From Caballeronia sp. BR00000012568055 (GTDB taxonomy: Bacteria; Pseudomonadota; Gammaproteobacteria; Burkholderiales; Burkholderiaceae), in assembly GCF_029439455.1 (NCBI RefSeq), contig NZ_JAQFVG010000346.1, positions 36,567 to 69,811 on the forward strand: DNA of 33,245 nt, written 5' to 3'. This document shows, one piece after another, positions 8,271 through 15,070 of the stretch. How positions within the stretch are numbered: the stretch's first letter is position 1; each line of letters begins with the position of its first letter. The translations under genes and the position numbers were made by a program. The notes below the pieces were generated by a model that saw nothing but the letters and a program-made list of their open reading frames with translations, was not told where the DNA came from and did not search any database.

Positions 8271-11004
8271 AGACGACCTCGACGGACTTGTAGTTCAGCG
8301 TCTGCCCGAGATCGGCCGATGCATCGAAACGCAGGAAATCGCCGTCACGCCTTGTCGTGACGCGCTGACCGTTCACGCTGACGCGGCATTGCTGCGCACT
8401 CGCCAGCTTCACGAACGGCTGATAGTGGCCCGCGAACTCGAAGCGCATGCCCTGCGGCATACGTTTGAAGTTGCGCACGAAGCCGTTCGCCTCGCCGATA
8501 TACGGCAACGCGCCCGCGCCGCCACCGATCGAAAACCGCGCGTTGCCGTTATCGATATGGATATACGTGCCATCCGGACCGCCCGCGAAACCCGTCACGC
8601 CCGATGCGCCATCGAGCGAAGGCTTCGCCACCTTCGGCCAGTGCAATTCGCGCACTTCGCCATCGCCACGCACGATCCAGTCGCGCGCCTGCGGTCCGAC
8701 CTCCTTCGCCACCGCGAACTTGCGCCAGTCGAGCACCTTGCGGATGTACTCGCTGACATACACCGGCAGCACCGGCTGCTTGAGCGTCGCCGAGAAAATC
8801 TGATCGAGTGCGCGCAGCGAGGCCACCTTGGTGCCGCTGTACATGTGGTAGTAGACGTCGATCGGCTTGAAGCGCAACGGACGCTCGGTCATGTCGAAGG
8901 TTTCGAGCACGCGATTGAAGCCGTAGAACGGACCTTGCCAGTCGTTCGTATAGACGTTCTCGTCCTGATTGGGCGCATAGACCTGATACGCGCCCGGTCC
9001 CTTGTCCACGCCGATCGGCGCGATCACGGTCCAGCTGTTGTCGGCCTTGGTGATGACGGTATCGCCGCCATTGAAGTTATAGACGCCCGCTTCGTAGACC
9101 TTGCGGATCACGAAGGCCGGCGGCTGGCAGTCACCCGACCATTGCAGCAGAACGACCTTCTTGCCCGGAGGCGCGAGCCGCGTGTTGATATAGTCGATCG
9201 ATCCGGTGATTTCGCGGTCGATATTGAATTTGTAGCCGGGAATATTCAGCGAGAACGCCGCGTCACCGCCGCCGCGATCGACCATCTTGCCGGTCTTGTC
9301 ATCGACCTGTTCCCACTGGAACGGATGCGAATACGTGTGCGTGCCGATCTCGACATGCGGCAGCGCGAACATCTTGCGCGCAATCGCTTCCAGACGCGGC
9401 GAGATGTCCTTGTGCAAGCCAGCCGCACCGACTTCGCCTTCGATCACGGACAGCGTCATCGGCACCTGATAGCGGGTGAAGATCTGCTCGTAGAGCGCTT
9501 CGCCCGAGAAGTCAGGACCGGGGAATTCCGCGCGCGAAGCGAAGCCGTCGCCATCCACATGCGACATAAACAGACGCCGGCCGTTTTCGGTCGTGACGCT
9601 GGGCGACGGCATGTCTTGCAGATGCAGCGCCGCCTTGAGGAAGGACATCGGCTGAATAGCCCAGCGTTGCTGCTCGATGGTATCGAGCGATACGACGGTG
9701 TAAGGACTCAGCGCGTAGCCGCCCCACGCCGTCAGCCCGACCTGATCCAGCAACGTCCCGTTCGCCGATACCCGCAGCAGCGGCTGACCGCCTGCGCCCA
9801 CGCGCACGCCGAGCAGATCGCGCGGCTCGGGCTTCGGATTGATTTCGAAGCCGATCATCGGATCGCGCTGGACCACGTTCACAGGCGTGGACGGCGTGCC
9901 TTCCACGGCTTGCAGACCGAGCGCGGCGGCCGAACCCACTGCATCGAAACCGAACTCACCGAGGAACGCGACCGGCACATGATCCGACATGCGCGCGGTG
10001 ATCCAGCGTTGCCAGGTTTGCGAATCCGGCACCGCGCCGCGCTGAATCCAGGCGACCACACCGGCATAACGATCCGGCGTGATGTTGTCGGGCAGCGCCT
10101 GCGAGAAGTCGGCGTATTCGACGTCGTAGCCCATATAGTTGAGCGGCGTGGCGAGGTCGCGCACGCCGGGGCTCATATCGAGCGGCTGCGTCATATCGCG
10201 GTCCTGCACCACCAACACCTTGCGCGGCAACACCTCGATCTTGCCGATCCCGACGATATCGCGCGCCTTGTCCGTCACGTACGGCAGCATGCCTGCGGCG
10301 ACCACGCGCGCGGCGGTATCGCGTGCGCATTGGCGGTCGGTGCGCCCGCAATAGTCGATCGATACGACCGGCACGCCGCTTTGCTGCGTGAACTCGCGCG
10401 CCTGCGCGATGCGCTGCGTGCGCGCGGCATCGGCTATATCGATGAGTTGGCCGCTGGAATCGAGACCGCGCACGAGTGATTCGCCGACCACCGCGTACAA
10501 CGATTTCGCCACGGGCAGCGCGTATTGAATGGCGTCCGGACCGGCTGCGACAAGACGCGCATCCGGATGCGCGGCGAGAATGCGCGGTGCGGCGGCAATG
10601 GTGTCGGCGGTATCGAGCAGGAAGCCGCGATAACCGCGCATCCACAGCGACTCGATCGATTCGATACCCGTCGTGCGGGCGATCCACGTGGTGTGCGCAA
10701 GCGGATGCGCGGAAGGATCGAAGCCGGTGGAAGGATCGATCACGACGGCATCGAAGGCCTGAAGCTGATCGACGGGCACGTTGGCGCGATCGAAGAAAGC
10801 GATATTCGGCAGGTTCGCGGCGGCGCGCGCGGATAATGCGGCGGGCGTTGCATCGGCACGCGAGACGAGCGGCGTAGTCAGCGGCGTCACACCCGACGCG
10901 CCGAGCAGGACTGCAATCAGCGTGCGCGAGATGGTGCGTTCGCCAGCACGCCCGGTCATTGCGCTACGCACTTCAACGGCACGCATGCGGGACGACTTCT
11001 TCAT
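8260..11004 (-). CDS. pelA: PelA, periplasmic Pel hydrolase/deacetylase
   Basis: Bifunctional periplasmic enzyme: an N-terminal GH166-type hydrolase that cuts alpha-1,4-linked GalNAc/GalN polymer and a polysaccharide-deacetylase domain that makes Pel cationic. From my start (ATG 11004, MKKSSRMRAV) it is 914 aa; the family is about 950. A signal segment covers about residues 25-50 (TLIAVLLGASG). Candidate hydrolase acids are D131 (GFLLDTAD) and E175 (VVGESLVRG), by family analogy. Deacetylase metal and catalytic motifs are clear: HVDGDGF at 482-488 and THTYSHP at 555-561. A longer in-frame start at 11100 would add 32 basic residues before the signal peptide. The purine-rich GGGGAAAAG before 11004 favours the shorter form. 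First gene of the pel operon. Confidence 0.95.
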   Translation of the reverse strand: MKKSSRMRAVEVRSAMTGRAGERTISRTLIAVLLGASGVTPLTTPLVSRADATPAALSARAAANLPNIAFFDRANVPVDQLQAFDAVVIDPSTGFDPSAHPLAHTTWIARTTGIESIESLWMRGYRGFLLDTADTIAAAPRILAAHPDARLVAAGPDAIQYALPVAKSLYAVVGESLVRGLDSSGQLIDIADAARTQRIAQAREFTQQSGVPVVSIDYCGRTDRQCARDTAARVVAAGMLPYVTDKARDIVGIGKIEVLPRKVLVVQDRDMTQPLDMSPGVRDLATPLNYMGYDVEYADFSQALPDNITPDRYAGVVAWIQRGAVPDSQTWQRWITARMSDHVPVAFLGEFGFDAVGSAAALGLQAVEGTPSTPVNVVQRDPMIGFEINPKPEPRDLLGVRVGAGGQPLLRVSANGTLLDQVGLTAWGGYALSPYTVVSLDTIEQQRWAIQPMSFLKAALHLQDMPSPSVTTENGRRLFMSHVDGDGFASRAEFPGPDFSGEALYEQIFTRYQVPMTLSVIEGEVGAAGLHKDISPRLEAIARKMFALPHVEIGTHTYSHPFQWEQVDDKTGKMVDRGGGDAAFSLNIPGYKFNIDREITGSIDYINTRLAPPGKKVVLLQWSGDCQPPAFVIRKVYEAGVYNFNGGDTVITKADNSWTVIAPIGVDKGPGAYQVYAPNQDENVYTNDWQGPFYGFNRVLETFDMTERPLRFKPIDVYYHMYSGTKVASLRALDQIFSATLKQPVLPVYVSEYIRKVLDWRKFAVAKEVGPQARDWIVRGDGEVRELHWPKVAKPSLDGASGVTGFAGGPDGTYIHIDNGNARFSIGGGAGALPYIGEANGFVRNFKRMPQGMRFEFAGHYQPFVKLASAQQCRVSVNGQRVTTRRDGDFLRFDASADLGQTLNYKSVEVVCDR

Positions 11005-11285
11005 TGCCACAACTTTTCCCCGTTTCTTCTTAGTGCAAGCGGCGGGATTTTTCCTCGTCCGAAAAAAGGTCCGCTCGCTTAATAAACATGTCCGTCCCAA
11101 GCATTTTTCTTTAGCGCCGCTTTAAGCCCGCTAAGGCTTGAGCGCTCGATGCGATACAGACTTTTTATTTGTTTCATGTTAAGCGGGCTGGACAATAGCA
11201 CATGAAAACTGGCCTCTCAAGCACGCTTAAACCGTTGCAATTAACCGCTTGTTTGCTTATCGGTAAAAGAATCGCGACCTTTAAT

Positions 11286-11321
11286 CGGAAAACGTTTGCG
11301 CGCTCGAGCAAACGTTTTCGC
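11286..11321. promoter_or_regulatory. Paired LacI/PurR-type operator-like boxes forming one large dyad
   Basis: A perfect 12-bp inverted repeat, GAAAACGTTTGC (11288-11299) and GCAAACGTTTTC (11308-11319), separated by 8 bp. Each arm is itself centred on AACGTT and resembles the LacI/PurR-family operator core GCAAACGTTTTC. The two AACGTT centres are exactly 20 bp apart, about two helical turns, so two dimers could sit on one DNA face. A related AAACGGTTTTGG follows at about 11348-11358. No regulator gene of this family is in the window; which protein binds, and whether it acts on pelA, the spherulin gene or both, is unknown. Confidence 0.6.
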
Positions 11322-11365
11322 TTGCAAAGGCTTAAGGGGCTTTCATCAAACGGTTTTGGCTTTTG

Positions 11366-11404
11366 TTGGAAAATTTCCAAAAAGCCTAAAGAACTTCTTT
11401 AGGC
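11366..11404. repeat. Two adjacent perfect palindromes just upstream of the riboswitch
   Basis: TTGGAAA-A-TTTCCAA at 11366-11380 and GCCTAAAGAA-C-TTCTTTAGGC at 11384-11404, both without mismatch. They could be protein-binding sites overlapping the spherulin-gene promoter. The second might instead form a short hairpin in the leader RNA if transcription starts further upstream. Neither is followed by a T-run, so a terminator is unlikely. Confidence 0.6.
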
Positions 11405-11413
11405 CGCCGTTAA

Positions 11414-11497
11414 TACGCTAGGGCAAACCCGGAGCGATCCGGCGACGCAAAGCTATAGGGGCTCTCTCCGAAAACGCGAGAGCTTGCCAGTTGCCTG
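11414..11497 (+). promoter_or_regulatory. c-di-GMP-I (GEMM) riboswitch aptamer
   Basis: An RNA that binds cyclic di-GMP and controls the gene behind it. The family-defining conserved blocks are present in order: AGGGCAAACC at 11420-11429; a P2 hairpin CCGGA-GCGA-UCCGG with a GNRA tetraloop at 11429-11442; GACGCAAAGC at 11444-11453; and a second hairpin GCTCTC/GAGAGC at 11461-11466/11478-11483. The closing strand UUGCCU (11491-11496) pairs with GGGCAA (11421-11426) to form P1. The 3' conserved segment reads GCCAGUUGCC, about one base shorter than the usual GCC-GGGUUGCC form, a minor deviation. It lies 58 nt upstream of the ATG of the spherulin-domain gene on the same strand. Confidence 0.9.
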
Positions 11498-11514
11498 CCG
11501 CATCCGTGGCAGGC
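11493..11514 (+). promoter_or_regulatory. Candidate expression-platform stem competing with riboswitch P1
   Basis: GCCUGCC (11493-11499) and GGCAGGC (11508-11514) form a perfect 7-bp stem with an 8-nt loop. Its left arm shares four bases with the 3' strand of P1, so this stem and the closed aptamer cannot both form fully. A further small stem GCGATG/CATCGC follows at 11524-11529/11536-11541, then AGGAGG at 11545-11550, 4 nt before the ATG. No U-run is seen, which argues against intrinsic termination; translational or Rho-linked control is more likely. The direction of the switch cannot be read from sequence. Confidence 0.55.
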
Positions 11515-11554
11515 CAATCGACGGCGATGTGAAGGCATCGCGTCAGGAGGCGGA

Positions 11555-12352
11555 ATGCAGATCAACAGATTGATGGGTGTCGTCGGCGCGATCGCCGGCA
11601 TGGTGGCGTGTTCCATGAGCTTCACGGCAAACGCGGCGAGCACGGCAGCAAGTACGGCACTGAGTGTCACCGTGCCCTCGTACTTCAATTCCACCGGCGA
11701 CACGGCCAAGTGGAACACCCTCATCTCGACGGCGAAGAAAGTATCGACCACCGCCATCCTCAATCCGAACGATGGTCCCGGCACGTATCAGGACGCGAAT
11801 TTCACCGCGATCGTCACGAAACTGCACGCGTCGGGCGCGAAGGTGATCGGCTATATCTCGACGCAATACGGCAAGCGCTCGCTGTCGGCCGTAGCGGCGG
11901 ACATCAACAAGTACACGGCGTTCTATCAGGTCGATGGCTTCTTTATCGACGAAATGACGTCCGACAGCACCACCTCGCACATTCAGTTTTACCAATCGAT
12001 CTATAACTACATCAAGGGATTGAAATCGACGTATTCGGTCATGGCCAATCCGGGCGCGAATATGCCCGAGCTTTACGCCAGCCTGCCGACTGCCGATCAG
12101 TTCGTGGTCTTCGAGGACAACTACAAGAATTATGCGAAATACCAGCCCGCGAGCTGGCAGGCGGCTTATCCGAAAAGCCGCTTCGTGCATATGGTGCTGA
12201 ACACGACTGCCGCGCAAATGCCGGGCGTCGTGCAATACGCTAAAACGCATGGCGCGGGTAGCGTATTTATCACGGACCTCAAAGGAAATAACCCGTATAA
12301 GGCGATGCCCAGTTATTGGGACAATGAAGTGGCTGCGGCCATTGCGCCTTGA
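11555..12352 (+). CDS. Secreted spherulin-4 domain protein, GH135-like candidate glycosidase
   Basis: A 265-aa exported protein with a signal peptide (cleavage near TANA at about 24-27), then a single spherulation-specific family 4 domain folding as a TIM barrel. Family signatures: VPSYFNSTGDTAKW (40-53), AILNPNDGPG (67-76), VIGYISTQYGKRSL (97-110), VDGFFIDEM (126-134), MANPGANMPELY (163-174) and FVVFEDNY (183-190). D132, E133 and E187 match the acidic residues of fungal Sph3 (GH135), which cuts N-acetylgalactosamine-containing galactosaminogalactan. The start is supported by AGGAGG 4 nt upstream. Divergent from the pel operon and preceded by a c-di-GMP riboswitch, it is inferred to act on Pel; activity is not proven by sequence. 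Domain identity is secure, substrate is inference. Confidence 0.88.
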   Translation: MQINRLMGVVGAIAGMVACSMSFTANAASTAASTALSVTVPSYFNSTGDTAKWNTLISTAKKVSTTAILNPNDGPGTYQDANFTAIVTKLHASGAKVIGYISTQYGKRSLSAVAADINKYTAFYQVDGFFIDEMTSDSTTSHIQFYQSIYNYIKGLKSTYSVMANPGANMPELYASLPTADQFVVFEDNYKNYAKYQPASWQAAYPKSRFVHMVLNTTAAQMPGVVQYAKTHGAGSVFITDLKGNNPYKAMPSYWDNEVAAAIAP

Positions 12353-12383
12353 GTCTGTTCTTCAGGTCCGCGAGAGATCACGC

Positions 12384-12530
12384 TTAATGGCAGCGGCGTT
12401 CCCAATGATGGTGAACGCGCACCTTGTGGCACACCTGATGATGATGATGATGCGGCGGCGCTGCGAAAGCAGGAGCAACGGCGAACAGCGTGACGCCAGC
12501 AGCCAGAACGGCGAGGACAGCCTTTTTCAT
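12384..12530 (-). CDS. Small exported His-rich protein (HHHH-motif type)
   Basis: A 48-aa product: a signal peptide (MKKAVLAVLAAGVTLFAVAP, cleavage near AFA), then a tiny mature part of about 25 residues with the runs HHHHH and HHH and two Cys (CHK...RRCH). Such mini-proteins are common in Burkholderia and relatives. The histidine and cysteine content suggests periplasmic metal binding, but no function is established. The start chosen at 12530 gives a classical signal peptide; an upstream in-frame ATG at 12566 would add 12 residues. It runs convergent to the spherulin gene, with 31 bp between their stops. Confidence 0.75.
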   Translation of the reverse strand: MKKAVLAVLAAGVTLFAVAPAFAAPPHHHHHQVCHKVRVHHHWERRCH

Positions 12531-12902
12531 GTGCGTTTCGATTTTTGAGATGAACGGAGGCGCCATCCTAGCAGTGAGAAATTACGTCTGACTTGCTGTT
12601 TCATTTTGGCCTCGCCGTGTCGCGCGGCGGCCACATCCTTCTTTCCGGCTCTCCCCGGAAATTACACCGCGTAATCAGCGTGTTTCTGCCCTGCGCGCCA
12701 GCGCACGGTCTTCGCGCGGTCGCATCGCGCATGCCTCGCAACAATCCGTAACCCGCGTGAAAAAGATCGCCGCAACGGGCGTGCTGTAATCCGCCCGTCC
12801 CTTGGATGCGCTCCGTCGAACGATCCATCGGACAGCCGGCTCGCGCGGGGCGTCATGCCCCGCGCACCTCGGCTGACCCATAAGCTATCTTGGAGAAACA
12901 CA
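12531..12902. other. Intergenic stretch with porin leader stem-loop
   Basis: No gene is supported. Just before the porin lies a perfect 9-bp hairpin GCGCGGGGC/GCCCCGCGC at 12843-12851/12857-12865 with the 5-nt loop GTCAT, ending 37 nt before the start codon and so probably in the 5' UTR. A weaker dyad TTTCCGG/CCGGAAA sits at 12642-12648/12655-12661. No clear promoter was identified. Confidence 0.55.
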
Positions 12903-14039
12903 GTGAAGAAATCTTTCTTGGCGATGACCGTGCTCGGCACCGTCGCGGGCGCGGCGCACGCACAAAGCAGCGTCACGCTTTACGGCCTGATCGACGCGGG
13001 CCTGACCTACACCAACAATCAGGGCGGCTCGCACAACTTCCAGGCGACGAGCGGCTCGGTCAACGGCAGCCGCTGGGGACTGCGTGGCGCGGAAGATCTC
13101 GGCGGCGGCCTGAAGGCGATCTTCACGCTGGAAAACGGCTTCAATATCGATACCGGCAAGCTCGGGCAGAACAGCCGCGAGTTCGGCCGTCAGGCTTTCG
13201 TCGGTCTGTCGAGCGACCGCTTCGGCGCGCTGACGCTCGGCCGTCAATACGACTCAGTGGTCGATTATCTCGGCCCGCTGGCGCTGACCGGCACGACCTA
13301 CGGCGGCACGCAAGCCGCGCATCCGTTCGATAACGACAACCTCGACAACTCATTCCGCGTCAGCAATTCGGTCAAGTACCAGAGCGTGAACTACGGCGGC
13401 TTCAAGTTCGGCGGCCTCTATGGCTTCTCGAACGATGCCGGCGGCTTCGCCACCAATCGCGCGTACAGCGTCGGTGCATCGTATAACTATGGCCCGTTGA
13501 ACGTGGCGGCCAGCTACATGCAGTTGAACAACGCGGGCGCGACGCTCAACTCCAGCGGCGCAGTCAGCGACGACGCCACCTTCAGCGCAAGCCGCCAGCG
13601 CACCTTCGGCGCGGGCGTGAGCTACGCGTTCGGACCGGCGCAGGCGGGCTTCGTGTTCACGCAAACGCGACTCGACGGCGCGACGGGTATCGGCGCATCG
13701 GCATCGGGTACGACAAGCGGCATTACGTTGAACGGTGGCAGCGCACGCTTCACCAACTACGAACTGAACGGTCGATACAACCTGACGCCTGCGCTATCCT
13801 TGTCGGGCGCGTACACGTACACGGATGGCCAGTTGAAGGGCGTCGATCCGAAGTGGAATCAGTTCAGTTTGCAGACCGCGTATGCGCTCTCCAAGCGTAC
13901 CGACGTGTATCTGGAAGGCGTGTATCAGCACGTGAGCGATGTCGGCAATTCCGGCATCACGGCGGCGATCAACGGCTTGTCGGCGTCGTCGTCGAACAGC
14001 CAGGTATCGGCGACAGTGGGCCTGCGTCACCGCTTCTGA
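12903..14039 (+). CDS. Outer-membrane porin, Gram-negative general porin family
   Basis: A trimeric 16-stranded beta-barrel porin giving passive entry of small hydrophilic solutes. The product is 378 aa with a signal peptide ending AHA, a mature start QSSVTLYGLIDAGLTYTNN typical of Burkholderia porins, the strand-rich motif SRWGLRGAEDLGGGLKAIF, the periplasmic-turn region FVGLSSDRFGALTLGRQYD, and a terminal Phe (GLRHRF) needed for Bam-dependent assembly. I start it at GTG 12903 because GGAG lies 9 nt upstream and the protein then begins with the signal peptide; an ATG at 12855 would add 16 residues and read through the leader hairpin. Paralogues are usually numerous in this group, so no specific symbol is given. 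Confidence 0.93.
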   Translation: MKKSFLAMTVLGTVAGAAHAQSSVTLYGLIDAGLTYTNNQGGSHNFQATSGSVNGSRWGLRGAEDLGGGLKAIFTLENGFNIDTGKLGQNSREFGRQAFVGLSSDRFGALTLGRQYDSVVDYLGPLALTGTTYGGTQAAHPFDNDNLDNSFRVSNSVKYQSVNYGGFKFGGLYGFSNDAGGFATNRAYSVGASYNYGPLNVAASYMQLNNAGATLNSSGAVSDDATFSASRQRTFGAGVSYAFGPAQAGFVFTQTRLDGATGIGASASGTTSGITLNGGSARFTNYELNGRYNLTPALSLSGAYTYTDGQLKGVDPKWNQFSLQTAYALSKRTDVYLEGVYQHVSDVGNSGITAAINGLSASSSNSQVSATVGLRHRF

Positions 14040-14083
14040 TTTTGATTAGCACTGTGACTTTTGCCGTGGCTCTGTGAGCAATG

Positions 14084-14118
14084 GACGGGCGTATCGTGCG
14101 AGAGACGATGCGCCCGTC
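14084..14118 (+). terminator. Long hairpin after the porin, probable terminator
   Basis: A 14-bp stem with one wobble pair (14084-14097 with 14105-14118) and a 7-nt loop, 44 bp after the porin stop. Only a short TATT follows, so termination may be partial. It separates the porin from flhD 28 bp further on. Confidence 0.6.
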
Positions 14119-14146
14119 TATTCACTGACGTATCGAAGAAAACATC

Positions 14147-14458
14147 ATGTTTAACGGACTAGAAAGCCTTACGCAGATCCGCGAACTCAACCTTGCGTAT
14201 CTGCTGCTGGCGCGCCGTCTGCTCGAAGAAGACCGCGTCGCCGCGATGTATCGGCTCAATCTGTCGGCATCGCTCGCGGAAATTCTGTCCGCGCTGACGC
14301 CTGCGCAAACGCGGCGCATCGCCGATTCGAGCGAGCTTATCTGGCATCTTCGCCTCGATAAGCTCACGGTGCTGTCCTCGTTGATCGAAGGCGATCGACA
14401 TGCGCCGCTGCATGCGGCTATCGTGCTGGCGGAGGAACCGTGTTCGCGGATGTCGTGA
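14147..14458 (+). CDS. flhD: FlhD, flagellar master transcription regulator subunit
   Basis: FlhD joins FlhC as a D4C2 complex that activates class II flagellar promoters with sigma-70. The product is 103 aa, close to the ~105 aa of Burkholderia FlhD. It is all-helical with the family pattern ESLTQIRELNLAYLLLARRL near the N-terminus and LTPAQTRRIADSSELI in the helix-turn-helix half. It overlaps flhC by 19 bp. The ribosome site is weak (GAAG before ATG 14147). No other flagellar genes lie next to it, so this may be an additional copy beside the usual one in the main flagellar cluster. Confidence 0.9.
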   Translation: MFNGLESLTQIRELNLAYLLLARRLLEEDRVAAMYRLNLSASLAEILSALTPAQTRRIADSSELIWHLRLDKLTVLSSLIEGDRHAPLHAAIVLAEEPCSRMS

Positions 14459-14976
14459 ATGAACGCGCGCGCGTGCCTGTCGCGGGCAAGAGCGTGATTG
14501 CCGAAGTGCGCGAAATCAGGCTTGCGGAAGCGCTGATTCGCTTGGGCGCGCGTTTGCAGTTGCTCGAAGCGGAAACGAGCTTGTCGCGCGAACGTATCGT
14601 CAAGCTGTATCGGGAAATCACGGGCGCTTCGCCGCCCAAAGGCATGCTCTCATCATCCGCCGATTGGTTTTTGACCACGCAGCCGAATATCCATTCATCG
14701 CTGTTTCATTCGATCTATCGCAAAGTCCGCAGCTTTATGCCGGACGACGATCGCCGCGCGACGCTGAACGCGCTCATCAAAAGTTATCAGTTGTACTCCG
14801 AAACATTGAAGGCGCATGACGAAGAGATCGTGCTTTCTTTCACGCGCGCCTGGACGCTGCCGCGTTTATTCGATGCAGGCGTGCTGCGCCTCAATATCTG
14901 CGATTGCTGCCGCGGACGCTTCGTTGCGCTTGCGGGAGAAGATACGAGCGATTTCGTTTGCGTGCTGTGCATGTAA
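14440..14976 (+). CDS. flhC: FlhC, flagellar master transcription regulator subunit
   Basis: FlhC is the DNA-binding, zinc-containing partner of FlhD. The 178-aa product shows conserved blocks LGARLQLLEAETSLSRER, SPPKGMLSSSADWFLT and QPNIHSSLFHSIYR, and four C-terminal cysteines C154/C157 and C174/C177 with the spacing of the E. coli zinc site. The start is GTG 14440, directly behind GGAGGA, inside the end of flhD, so the two are probably translationally coupled. The zinc ligands are intact, so nothing suggests decay. Confidence 0.93.
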   Translation: MFADVVNERARVPVAGKSVIAEVREIRLAEALIRLGARLQLLEAETSLSRERIVKLYREITGASPPKGMLSSSADWFLTTQPNIHSSLFHSIYRKVRSFMPDDDRRATLNALIKSYQLYSETLKAHDEEIVLSFTRAWTLPRLFDAGVLRLNICDCCRGRFVALAGEDTSDFVCVLCM

Positions 14977-15070
14977 GTATTGGGAAGGATCGACAGACTC
15001 AAGCACCTGAAGACCGCGCCGTTACTTCAGCTTCGCCGACAGGCTTTTCCTTTTTGCGACGAGGCATACG

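Larger units (their letters stand above)
11005..11554. promoter_or_regulatory. Divergent pelA / spherulin-gene control region (550 bp)
   Basis: No gene is visible here. The middle (about 11160-11420) is clearly richer in A+T than the flanks, as expected for regulatory DNA, and carries several perfect dyads listed separately. The plus-strand part from about 11414 is a transcribed leader with a c-di-GMP riboswitch. On the minus strand the last ~95 bp before the pelA start could encode an N-terminal extension of PelA. I could not identify convincing -35/-10 or sigma-54 elements for either direction. Confidence 0.8.

Noticed and set aside
5877..8360. An 827-aa open frame opposite pelB
   Set aside because: Third-position GC bias of pelB keeps the antisense frame open; the product is Arg/His-rich with no domain, and PelB is unmistakable on the other strand.
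7855..10479. An 874-aa open frame opposite pelB/pelA
   Set aside because: Same composition shadow; it crosses two well-recognised genes and has no plausible protein character.
11286..11404. Phage attachment site or intrinsic terminators
   Set aside because: Dyads lack T-runs and no integrase or mobile gene is near; they lie between divergent genes, as operators do.
11005..11413. A second riboswitch on the minus strand for pelA
   Set aside because: I looked for the reverse complement of the GCAAA/GACGCAAAGC core and found none; only the plus-strand aptamer is present.
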